Assembly: GCA_013399875.1 (NCBI GenBank)
Contig: VXAZ01007727.1
Location: 908,956-972,955, forward strand
From: Gymnorhina tibicen
Lineage: Eukaryota > Chordata > Aves > Passeriformes > Artamidae
DNA: 64,000 nt
Direction: 5' to 3'
The translations under genes and the position numbers were made by a program. This document shows positions 24,713 through 33,629 of the stretch, piece by piece; position 1 is the stretch's first letter; every line of letters starts with the position of its first letter. The notes under the pieces were generated by a model that did not search any database, had not been told where the DNA came from, and was given only the letters and a program-made list of their open reading frames with translations.

Positions 24713-26542
24713 CTACGGGGAAGGAGCACACTTCCATTCAAAAATAAACTGGAAGGAAGTCATCCTAAAACCAGATCAGATGTATATGTTAGACACTGAT
24801 TTCAAGAGATGATTTCAAGAGAAAACAACCTCAGAAAGAACTTTTGGGAGAGAGGTTTGAACCAAGGACAACACACGTCTCCAAAGGAGGGCTTCCAAGT
24901 TCTGCCTCTTCCCTAGCCAACACCATTAATGAGACTTAAAATAATCAAAGTTCACATTGCAAGCTGAAAGCAGCCTTTTCACTACAACATCTCGAACCTA
25001 ATGATCTTGCCAGACATAAGTTTTGCTTTCCACGGTGTCCTGTTTTTCAACAATACAACTTATTTCTCCACCCATCACATCTAACTAGCACAGGAGTAAC
25101 CCTTTAAAACACCATACCTTTTCCTTTCTTTTGCAGGGAATAGCTGTTTAAGGTCCTATAATGAACTCCTATTCTTCTATACTGTTTCATCCCATCTCCT
25201 TAAAACTCCCCACTAATTTGCAACAGGAAAAGAAAAAAATAAATTAACTTTTTTTAATGACAAAGTATTTCTAAAACAAAACCAAGGAAGCCTAAAACAG
25301 TGAAATAATGTTTGTCTGGGTAAGCAGAGCTACCATGATTACTAGTGAACCACAACATGCTTAAGTCAAGCTCAAATAATTTAGTAACTCTACTGGTTTT
25401 GATGGTTACCCTTCAGATGTTTAAGGAATTTAATATTTATATAAAGATAATGGAAATATTGTCAATAATGTCTAGCACATGAAGCAAGAAAGTAACAATA
25501 TAGAATGATGTATGTATGAGGAGTTGCCAAACAAACTCTTTGTATTTACTGCTGCTCTTATCCACAGCTTACTCTGTATTAATCCTGACACAAAACCATT
25601 TGTTTAGTTCAGCAGGCAAAATAGAAACAGAGACACACTACATGGTGAATTACTTAAGGAAGTGAGAAGCACATAGTGTTAATGCAGAAATGGAGAAAAC
25701 CTCTATAATATATTAGAGATGGGTTGTATATTAAGAACTAGATGAATTTTAAGGTCCCTTCCAATCCAAACCATTCTCAGACTCTACACCTCTATATTCC
25801 AGAATAATGTCTATCACTCCTACCATCTCAAAAAGGACTTTGTAACCCAAGAGCACTGGAAAGTGAACAGAAGTGGAAAAATGAGATGTTTAATGCATAA
25901 GACTTAAACCACTGACTTTGCAAATGCTATATGGCTTACTCCAGTAATTAAATACCACTCCATTTAAATGACCCAAACTATGCAAATGATGTTTAGCAAG
26001 TTCAGCACTGCCACAGAACAAACCAGCTGGTTTGCCACAACTATTCTTTTGATAAGAAGAATTAGCACAGCTCTGGGGGAAGTTATTTATTTACCATCAT
26101 TTCTCCTTAAATGCTAAACATACATAGTAATCGTCATACATTTATAAATTTACTTTTCAAAATTAAATATGAACTTATTGTTATAATTACATATGTCTTG
26201 ATACAAAACGAAAGGCCACTACAATACACAGGCTCTACAGAGAGAAAGAGTATTTATGGATTACATCCAATTGTAATAGTCACTTGTAAAACTTCAGTGC
26301 TAAAATTAAAGTATTAATCACTGCATTTACTTCCTTTTTACTAACAATAGTAAAGAAGGCTCCAGCAACCATTGGGCCTCTTTGTTGCATCTTATAAACA
26401 GCCAACAGGAAGTCACTCCTGCAACAAGGGCACAGCACAGACTTCAGTAAAGTGACAGAGGAGCAAGTAAGGAATTTAAACTCTCACAGGAATGGAAGAA
26501 ATAGTGTGGTGGTAGGGAAAGCAATAACGATGATTAAATGGC
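24713..26542 (-). other. TASP1: Probable TASP1 5'-UTR intron
   Basis: This lies between the acceptor of the first coding exon and the duplicated segment at 26543. It is AT-rich and holds a decayed CR1 3' end at 25710-25795. A donor for the inferred noncoding exon was not fixed; one possible TTA|GTAAGT lies near 26583 on the minus strand. Confidence 0.55.
25710..25795 (+). repeat. CR1 LINE 3' end, decayed
   Basis: The stretch reads AACTAGATGAATTTTAAGG then TCCCTTCCAATCCAAACCA, followed by a damaged terminal repeat. This is the standard CR1 3' tail (AGATGATCTTTAAGGTCCC in the consensus). It is about 85 bases long with the usual 5' truncation. Confidence 0.7.
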
Positions 26543-27290
26543 TTTTGAAAATTCAGATGGAGATGTCACGTAAGACTTACTAACAGTGTAATTGCAGGCT
26601 GAAAATCCTAATTAGGCCTTTGCATACAGCTGGGTCTAAGGATGTGTTTATTTCTACCAGAAAACATACATGCCACCTATCTCTCTCATTTGCTTCAGTT
26701 TGTAACACTTCCTCCCCACCAACTCAACTTCCTCAAACCCCTCCCATCTCAAACTCTTCTTCAAGTCCTTTTACATTTCGTTCACAAACCCGCTGCTTCT
26801 ACTTGTTAAGCTCCCACTGGACTCAACTCTTCCCTTTCAAGCCTCTTCTAGGACGTATCAGTTCTCCCTCCTGGCTGTCATACTTCCACCACTCCTGATT
26901 TCATTCCTCCTTGCTACACATTCCCTGCTCTCCATCTGTACAGCGACAGAAATGGTGGAAGAATGCACACCAGCGTGACTGCCGGAGAACAGGAACCACA
27001 ATGATTTCACCAAAACATCGAAAGCCCTGACCGCACTGCAGAAGTAACTTTGAACCCTAAGCAGGCGCGGGGAGAAACGCAAACACACGCGAGGGTCACG
27101 CCGAGGCAGCCCCCTCCCGCCCGGGGTGACACCACAGAGCCCAGAGCCCCGCAGGGAGCGGCCGTGCAGCGAGCGGAGCGCAGGGGCGGGCAGGGGCCGA
27201 CGCTCCCACGCCTCCATCCCGATCCCGGCGGCACGGTGCTCCTGCCGCCCGGCCCGTGACGTCACCCGGGGCAGACCCCGCCGGCGGACG
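26543..27290. repeat. Duplicated promoter-bearing segment, copy 1
   Basis: This segment aligns along its length with 29881-31340 once a CR1 insert is removed from the latter. Shared landmarks are TTAGGCCTTTGCATA, CAGTTCTCC.TCCTGGCTGT, AAGTAACTTTGAA, CCTAAGCAGGCGC, CACGCCGAGGCA, GGGAGCGGCCGTG and CCCGTGACGTCACCC. By eye the outer part has diverged by roughly a quarter, whereas the stretch just before the CpG-rich part differs by only about 8 percent. Copy 1 ends in the TASP1 CpG island next to the N gap. Confidence 0.8.
27257..27264. promoter_or_regulatory. CRE (CREB/ATF site), copy 1
   Basis: A perfect palindromic TGACGTCA, embedded in CCCGTGACGTCACCCGG. The same context occurs twice in the duplicate island at 31293 and 31315. 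Confidence 0.6.
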
Positions 27291-27304
27291 CGCGGACCGC
27301 CCGA

Positions 27305-27337
27305 NNNNNNNNNNNNNNNNNNNNNNNNNNNNNNNNN
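27305..27337. other. Assembly gap, 33 N
   Basis: Thirty-three consecutive N in the most GC-rich part of the island. The true sequence and length are unknown. Confidence 1.
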
Positions 27338-27351
27338 GGCGCGCCCCTCGG

Positions 27352-27396
27352 CCGGAAGTGCCGCCGCTGTTGATTGCTGTTCCGCGGGGCCAATGG
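27352..27396. promoter_or_regulatory. ETS site plus CCAAT box
   Basis: CCGGAAGTG (27352-27360) and GGCCAATGG (27388-27396) are spaced 27 bases apart, typical core-proximal elements of CpG-island promoters. They lie just right of the N gap and have no visible counterpart in the duplicate island. Confidence 0.5.
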
Positions 27397-27564
27397 CGCG
27401 CGGGGCGGGAATGCCGGGGCCGGGCCCGGGGTAACGTTTCCCCGTCCGGTCGGGCACTGCCGCCCGATCCGCGCCGGGCGCCGGGCACGGCCTCCTGACA
27501 TCGCAGCGCAGCTGCGATCTGTGTCTCAAGGGGGCGGATAGCGGTGTTGTTACCGTGCGCCCCA

Positions 27565-27905
27565 GGGCAATATACTTATATCTCATATCAATATACATAT
27601 ATACCATATCGATATATAATCAATATACCTATCATACAGTATGTAATGTACCTATAGATATATATATATATATCTATGCAATATACAAATATATCATCCA
27701 ATATGCAATACATCTATATATCAACATACAATGTAGATATATATCATCAATATATCATCCAATATGCAATATACATATATATTAATAAGCAATATACATA
27801 TGTGTCATATCACTATACATATATACACAGTATGCACTACATAATACAATCCACAATATACATATATATCGATATGCAGGATACATACGTATCTACACAT
27901 GTGAC
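27565..27905. repeat. AT-rich degenerate tandem repeat
   Basis: About 340 bases built from variations on ATATACATATAT, ATATATCATCAATAT and CCAATATGCAATATAC. The higher-order period is irregular, so this is a decayed microsatellite or minisatellite. It begins right after the CpG island. The open frames inside it, rich in Tyr and Ile, are repeat artefacts. Confidence 0.9.
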
Positions 27906-28423
27906 TTCGGATAGCTAATTAAAACTAAACTTGATTAAAATGATTAAAAACACATATATTTCGTAATAGATTTGGCAGGAAATTCTTGCAACAATTAGAT
28001 ATTTTACATCTTTCTGCTTCAATGAGCATTTGTCTATTGTGTTCTGCTAGAGATATTAAGTTTTTATTAATTTCTGTCCACTTTGTTGTGCCACAGAGGT
28101 GACACATTGTTTTCTGAAGCTGCCTTCCAAGGATCAAGGGCAGCTGTATATGAAACCCATTTCCCTGATACCTTATCTGATGGTCACTATCATCAGTCCT
28201 GGGAACCAGCTCTGTATGTGTGAGATATTTAATTGTTCCAGTCCACACTGTCCACTGTTCCCAAAGTGCCTCCACACTTCCAGCCCCTGCTCCTCTTCTT
28301 TGTAGGTCCATGAAATGAGTCCAGATGTCCTTAAGGATTTACTTACACTATAAATTTATTTTAGCTGACACCTCAAATTCTCATTTGCAAGGGTCAGCCT
28401 TTTAAAGTTGAAACTCTAAAGCT
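27906..28423. other. Spacer between AT repeat and the unassigned gene
   Basis: AT-rich sequence containing a 128-codon minus-strand open frame with an ATG (27925-28311). No domain was recognised and its length is within chance range for the window. Confidence 0.5.
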
Positions 28424-28429
28424 TTTATT
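28424..28429 (-). terminator. Possible poly(A) signal of the unassigned gene
   Basis: AATAAA on the minus strand, about 415 bases past the stop at 28842. A closer variant, ATTAAA, lies at 28773-28778. Which one is used cannot be told from sequence. Confidence 0.35.
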
Positions 28430-28841
28430 AGATCAAGACAAGCTTGTTCTGTTTGCAGAATTCACTTGATGTCTTGCTCAAGCTCCACCACGAGAAGTGA
28501 AAGGGTATCTTTTATATAAAAGATTATCTCATCCATCCAGATGATGCAGATTTTAACTTCTCACTTCTGTTTTCCTAGAAGTAAGCCCAGCATGTGTCTG
28601 TTACACTGGTTCCTGCAACAGTGGAGAGTATCATTCATTCTCTGCAAACAAGCTGTCAGAAAATCACCTGCTTCAGCCAAACTACAATTTTTGCAAATTA
28701 AATTTCTATGGTACCTCTCTGACAACAAATTCATTCACTACTAATAAAAAGCTGTCTTTCTACATAAACAATTTTAATACTAATAAAAAAGCTGGATTAG
28801 AAGTCTTGCAGTATATTGCTCCATTTGCAGGTGTTGTTTTC

Positions 28842-29066
28842 TCAATCGGAGAAAAGTGCTGCCTCCTCGTCTAAGTCCTTCCACGCTTTCTTGTTCCTTC
28901 CTCTCTGGAGCATGTCCCCCCGCAGGCAGCGCTGGTGCAGGTGCCTCAGGTAGCTCTTGATGGAGGCAGAGTTTTCCTTCTGCCGGCCGATCCCCTCGTC
29001 ACTGAGGGGGGAGCAGTCAGCCAGGCAGGAGGTCCTTGGCCAAGCTGAGCGTGTCCAGGCCTTCTC
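28842..29066 (-). CDS. Unassigned membrane protein, exon 2
   Basis: 225 bases from acceptor CCCAG to TGA, encoding the cytoplasmic tail beginning EKAWTRSAWP and ending EEAALFSD. The frame stays open upstream through the intron, so reading through without splicing is also possible on paper, but the splice sites are good. Confidence 0.62.
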   Translation of the reverse strand, partial: EKAWTRSAWPRTSCLADCSPLSDEGIGRQKENSASIKSYLRHLHQRCLRGDMLQRGRNKKAWKDLDEEAALFSD

Positions 29067-29689
29067 CTGGGAGACACAGGGCAAGGAGCACGGTGAAAGG
29101 GGCAGAGGGGACTGAGCCCCCTTGGGCTCTCCTGGGGAAGCCGGGGCCCGCTGGGCTGCCCCAGGCCGCAGGTTGTGCGGAGAAGACCTCGGGCAGGTTC
29201 TGTTTTGTTCTTGTGGCTCAGCCTGTCCTTGTTCCCTCCTGGGAGGAGGGGCTGAGCCCCACCTCTGCCTCTGGGCTCGGGCGCAGGGCTGGGGAAGAGG
29301 CAGGGGACCCTTGGTGCCTGCCCAGGCTTTCCTCTCCACAGGGGCTGGCGGTCCTCACCCTACACGATGCAGCTCCCGGCCCCTGGCACCATCCCACCTG
29401 CCTGGTCCCCATCCCTCACCTCTCTGCGCTGCCTCTCGGCTTTTCTCCGGAGGCTGTATCCAAGGCAAAGCACGGCGAGCAGCAGGGACAGGGCTAAGAA
29501 GGTGCAGCAGTGCACCTGCACGGGCCACAGGCTGGCACTGCCCGTGCCGACGTCCGGCTGCTGCACGTCCCGGGCTGGCACAGGCAGCCGGGCCGCGTTC
29601 CTGGCGGGACGGCTGTGAGCTCTGAGGGTGCTGGGCAGCAGCGAGGCCACGCAGAGCCCCAGGAGCAGGGAGAGCCCCGGGCGGAGCAT
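28842..29689 (-). CDS. Unassigned two-exon gene: 164-residue single-pass membrane protein
   Basis: I do not recognise this gene. Exon 1 (29420-29689, 90 codons) and exon 2 (28842-29066, 74 codons plus TGA) join in phase 0 through donor GAG|GTGAGG and acceptor CTCCCAG|GAG. The ATG has G at -3. The product starts with a signal-peptide-like segment (residues 2-24, LSLLLGLCVASLL core, likely cut after LRA). A short Arg/Pro-rich extracellular part follows, then one strong membrane segment at about 61-80 (CCTFLALSLLLAVLCLGYSL) and the stop-transfer run RRKAERQRR. The roughly 74-residue cytoplasmic tail has charged helical character (SIKSYLRHLHQRC, KKAWKDLDEEAALFSD). The topology predicted is type I. 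Coding sequence is GC-rich in an AT-rich region. The gene lies tandem with ESF1 and TASP1, between the two copies of a duplicated segment. Expression in spermatids or ciliated cells is inferred only from promoter motifs. Confidence 0.65.
29420..29689 (-). CDS. Unassigned membrane protein, exon 1
   Basis: 270 bases from ATG to donor, carrying the signal peptide, short ectodomain, membrane segment and basic stop-transfer run. A longer overlapping frame (29355-29747) is a compositional shadow of the GC-rich sequence. Confidence 0.62.
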
Positions 29690-29764
29690 GGCGATCTCTC
29701 GCCCTCAGCCCGAGCTGAGCCGAGCGGTGCCCGCGGGGTCTTTGCAAAGTGGTGGCATCGGCTG

Positions 29765-29793
29765 TGATGTCACAGGGCTGTTGCCTGGCAGCC
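29765..29793 (-). promoter_or_regulatory. CRE-like and X-box-like motifs upstream of the unassigned gene
   Basis: TGATGTCA (29765-29772) is one base off the CRE. GTTGCCTGGCAGCC (29780-29793) resembles the RFX X-box, with a perfect GTTGCC half, a one-base spacer and GGCAGC against the consensus RGYAAC. Both lie 76-104 bases upstream of the ATG. CREM and RFX2 jointly drive many spermatid genes; that reading is inference. Confidence 0.45.
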
Positions 29794-30324
29794 AGAGGCT
29801 GGGAATGTCAAGGCAAGGCCAGGCCGGAGGGTCTGAGCGTGTGGCTGTCTCAACCTGCTGCTCTGTCTTGCTCTGCCATTGCATTTGAAAATGAAGATAG
29901 AAATGCCACTTAAACACTAACTAGGAGCATAACTCCAGACTGAGAATCCTGATTAGGCCTTTGCATATATTTGGGTCTCAGGATATATTTATTTTTACAT
30001 ATGGTTGACTTATCTCAATACTTTCATAACACTTCCTCCACATCAAGTCAGTTTGGTCAAACCACTTCCATCTCAAAATATTCTTCATGTCCATTTACAT
30101 TTCATTTAAGAAACTGCTGCTTCCACTTTGTAAGATCACGTTGGACCCATCCTTTCACTTTCAAGCTTCTCCTAGTATTTATCAGTTCTCCTTCCTGGCT
30201 GTTACACTTTCATCAGTCCTGATCTTGACCCTCCTTGTTACACAGTTCCTTGTCCTACATCCGTAGGACATCCTACAGTGGAGGAATACAGAGTACTGTG
30301 ACTCCTGAAGAACATGAACAAAAA

Positions 30325-30932
30325 TTATTTAAGGACTTGGGGGTGCTGGTGGATGAGAGGCTGGACATGACATGGCAATGTGCTCTGGCAGCCCCGAAAC
30401 CGACCTTGTTGTGGGCTGCATCCAAAGCAGGGTGGGCAGCAGGGGAGGGAGGGGATTCTGCCCCTCTGCCCCACTCAAGTGTGACCCCACCTGCAGTGCT
30501 GTGTCCAGATCTGGGGTCTGCAGCGCAGGAAGGACACAGAGATGTTAGAGCGAGTCCAGAGGAAGCCACCAAGATGATCAGAGGGATGGAGCAGCTCTCC
30601 TTGAGGAGAGGCTGGGAAAACTGGGGTTGTTCAGCCTGGAGAAGAGAAGGCTCAGGGGTGACCTAACTGTGGCCTCCCAGTAGTACCTGAAGGGAGCCTG
30701 CAAGAAAGATGCAGAGGGACTGTTCACTAGAGCATGGAGTAACAGGACAAGGGGGAATGGCTTCAAACAAGAGTGTAGGTTCAGATTAGGTATCAGGAGG
30801 AAGTTTCTAGCTGTGAGGATGGTGAAGCCCTGGCACAGGTTGCCCAGAGAAGCTGTGGACTCCGCATCCCTGGAAGCGTTCAAGGCCAGGCTGAATGGAG
30901 CTCTGAGCAACCCGGTCTCGTGGAAGGTGCCC
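30325..30932 (+). mobile_element. CR1 LINE fragment, truncated at both ends
   Basis: The plus strand encodes a decayed C-terminal CR1 reverse transcriptase frame: KDLGVLVDERLDMTWQCALA, then a region equivalent to RVQ.KPPR..RGMEQLS, LRRGWENWGCSAWRR and a degraded end. Nucleotide landmarks are GGGGTGCTGGTGGATGAGAG and GCACAGGTTGCCCAGAGAAG. The element stops at GGTCTCGTGGAAGGTGCCC, roughly 80 bases before the normal CR1 3' end, and runs straight into copy 2 sequence. Confidence 0.9.
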
Positions 30933-30949
30933 AAAGCCCTGACTGCACT

Positions 30950-31430
30950 GCAAAAGTAACTTTGAATCCTAAGCAGGCGCTGGGAGAAATACAAACACAC
31001 GCGACGGTCACGCCGAGGCACCCGGGGCCGCTCAGCCGCTCGCAGCCCCCTCCCGCCCGGGGAACCCCGCAGGGCCCGAAGCCCCTCAGGGAGCGGCCGT
31101 GGAGCGAGCGGAGCGCAGCGCAGCGCAGCGCAGCGCAGGGCGGACAGGGGCCGACACTCCGATGTCCGTGTCTCAGCACCAGCAGCGCGGCGCAGCTCCT
31201 TTTCAGGCGGGCTCAGCTTGTACAGCGAGGCCCCATCCGGGCAGTTCCCGCCCGGGGAACCGGGGCACCGCCTCCTCCCGCCGCCTGGCCCGTGACGTCA
31301 CCCTGAGCGGCCCGTGACGTCACCCGGAGAGCCTGCGCGCGGCCGCCTCATGGCGCTGCCCTCAGGGCCTTCAGCTGCCCGCGGGCAGTGCCCTTCGGTC
31401 CCAGCCGACAGCGGGCAGGAGCTCGCCCGC
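30950..31430 (-). promoter_or_regulatory. Second CpG island (duplicate of the TASP1 island)
   Basis: CpG-dense block homologous to 27045-27290 and extending about 100 bases past the shared part. It has two perfect CREs (31293-31300 and 31315-31322) and a CAGCG-type short tandem run near 31115-31137. No exon that it would obviously drive was found. It could be an alternative upstream TASP1 start, a promoter of the unassigned gene, or a relic. Confidence 0.5.
31293..31322. promoter_or_regulatory. Tandem pair of CREs
   Basis: Two copies of CCCGTGACGTCACCC lie 22 bases apart, a small tandem duplication not visible in the resolved part of copy 1. Confidence 0.55.
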
Positions 31431-31684
31431 CAAACTTAAGTTCTTAAAGGGAATTTTGACAAATTATGTCTCTGCAGCACTTACTACAGGACTTCCTGTA
31501 ACACCAATTTCATTCACTAGCCAAAATACATTTCGTAGCAAATAGTAACTAGTAACAGATTGCTTACACTTCTTGCAGTCCTCAAGAGAAGCGCCATTTG
31601 CTTTCATGTTCGTGGTGAACACAGTTTATATTGTGTATTAGACATTAACAGGAACTTGCACTGAACTGGCGAGAACCAAAGAAA

Positions 31685-31765
31685 AATCATAGAACCATAG
31701 AATGGTGTGGGTTGGACGGGGCCTTAAAGAACAAAGCCCCCTGCTGTGGATAGGGACATCTGGAA
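31685..31765 (-). repeat. CR1 LINE 3' end, decayed
   Basis: The plus strand reads AATCATAGAACCATAGAATG then GTGTGGGTTGGACGGGGCC and CCCCCTGCTGTGGATAGGGA. This is the reverse complement of the CR1 3' tail, with a short internal loss around the TCTAGTTCCAACC part. Confidence 0.8.
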
Positions 31766-33629
31766 ACGAACTTTTTCACCCCCAGATTTTATTCCATCTC
31801 CACCACAATCGTCCTGCATAGGATCTCCCCCAGGAATTCAGGAGGCTCCTTCCTGGCCTGGGTAATAGTCGCAGAAACCGTTTCTGTGGCTTTTTTCCCC
31901 AATAAAAATGTGCTTCCACTTTTGTATTATTGACTTCTTTTTTCAAAGACCAGCCTTACATTTTTTTAACAATGCAAAAGATGTCAGGAACAAATGCAAG
32001 TCTTTTTCAACGCAAGTTTTTGGCACACAGAACTATGTGGCTTTTGGAGAGCAGCTTTTGTCTTCCACATTACCAGGTGCTTCCTATTCTGTTGGACAAA
32101 CCTACAAGGAAATAACATGCAGTCCAGAAACCCTCAGAAAATCTTTGGCCTTCTTTCACAGATTTTAACCTGAGATCCAAATCCCAGTTGCGAGTTGCTT
32201 TGTTGCCATATTTTTTGGGGTTTTGGGTTTTTTTAAAAGCCCTTGTTATTCTTGACAGTGCTGAAGTGAACCAAGGAGATTCCTCAAAGTACTTTTTTTG
32301 CTTCTCAGATGGCAATAGGTCCATTTGAGCTAGGACAGACTGATGTGAGGGAAAAGGAGGGTGTTGTGGAAGTGTTGCAATGCACTTGCCTTCTGGCTGC
32401 AGCCCTTCTTCGATGCACAGTATTGGCCACTACCAAGGCAGCTTTGATTTGACCTTGTGCATTCACCTCTCTGTCCTGTGTAAGGTCCTATGCACCTTCT
32501 GCCTCTCATTTTCCCTTTGTCTGTCCAGCTGTTCTGTGTGTGGCTAAGAAGGAGGCAGCACAACATATGTCTGGCTCTCAGCTACACATATTTTGACTTG
32601 ACCTGACTGTCAAATCTCCTTGAAGTTGGCAATAGGTTCAAATTCCAAAGGCAGGGCTGTCACACTGATAGATAGACAGTATCACGGAGCCCTTCATTCT
32701 TTAGGGGGGAAGCTAAAGCCTTGTCAGTGTTTGGTCCTATACCAAAGAACTGGATTTCAAATCCAAATGTCTGTTTTCACTTGTTTTTTGATGCCTTTAC
32801 TTAACTTGTCCTCTGCTGCCGGTGACAGTTTTCAAACTTGCCAAATATTTCTTGTGGTTCTTTTCCTATTTTCTGGTCCTTAATCTTCTGTAGATTTGTG
32901 TTGCTACTCCAATAAAAAGGTGTTCTCGTTCTGTAAATCATTCCTCAGCATCCAGGTTTGAAGTGAAAGGTTTTCTTTATTCCTTTTACAAAGATTCCAG
33001 CTGTGTTTTAAAACCTGTGGGGTTTTTTGTTCTATTTCTTGTTGATTATTTTAGATTTCTTCTTGCACTTTGTCTTTTGAAGCATACTGTACTGGTTTTA
33101 CTTCCTAATATGATAAAAAGCTTATCTGCTCATTTAATTTATTCTGGGTAAAAGTGGCTATTAAAGTCCCTAGACTTCAATGAGGTTTTACAAAATATGT
33201 TCCAGGCAACAAATACCCGAACCTTTGGTTTGGGAGGTTTCAGTGCTTTCAGACCACCTGTTAAGGACAAAGATGCTGGGAAAGGGCAGTAGAAGAGGAG
33301 AAGACTCATCCCTTTTCTATCCTTTTTAGCCCAGGTGAAAGGACACCCTTAAACAATCAACTCAAGACAACTTTAATGCTTTAATGAAGGATTTGTCTGG
33401 GAAGTGGCCACGAGGAAAAGAGAAAAAAAAAAAGGTAAGCACATAGAAATACAGCCCTGTATCAACCGTTCCAGCTTCAGTTAGGAACTTTGCAACTCAC
33501 GTCTACAGTCAACAGAAAAAGAAGCTGAATGCAGCAATAAATACAAACAGGAACTGTTATCTGGATGATTGCCTGCAAGAGGAGAATAGCAACTGAAGGC
33601 TGGAATCAATCCACTCAAACACCACATCA

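Larger units (their letters stand above)
27045..27540 (-). promoter_or_regulatory. TASP1: CpG island, likely TASP1 promoter
   Basis: A GC- and CpG-dense block in an AT-rich setting, about 2.4 kb upstream of the first coding exon of TASP1. It contains a full CRE (TGACGTCA, 27257-27264), an ETS site (CCGGAAGTG, 27352-27360) and a CCAAT box (GGCCAATGG, 27388-27396). This is the usual make-up of a TATA-less housekeeping promoter. Assignment to TASP1 is by position and orientation. The island is interrupted by 33 unresolved bases, and a duplicate exists at about 30950-31430. Confidence 0.65.
29881..31340. repeat. Duplicated promoter-bearing segment, copy 2 (with CR1 insert)
   Basis: Homologous to 26543-27290 in the same order and orientation. 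It starts at TTTGAAAAT and runs through the shared AT-rich part (29881-30324), a CR1 fragment (about 30325-30932) and the CpG-rich part (30933-31340). The offset between copies is about 3.3 kb before the insert. Relative to copy 1, about 26 bases at the insertion point are missing. Confidence 0.8.

Noticed and set aside
26858..27607. 249-codon minus frame and several others across the CpG island
   Set aside because: GC-rich island sequence lacks stops, the frame spans the N gap, and no domain is visible.
27555..27918. Open frames rich in Tyr and Ile across the AT repeat
   Set aside because: They follow from the TATA/CATA repeat composition and have no gene signals.
29036..29625. Plus-strand frames of 153 and 167 codons opposite the unassigned gene
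   Set aside because: These are antisense shadows of GC-rich coding DNA; no splice logic or recognisable segments.
30235..30666. 143-codon plus frame
   Set aside because: It is part of the CR1 reverse transcriptase remnant joined to flanking sequence, not a host gene.
26543..31340. The two homologous segments as LTRs of one provirus
   Set aside because: No primer-binding site, polypurine tract, or gag/pol-like sequence lies between them, and segment ends lack TG...CA; kept only as a remote alternative to simple duplication.
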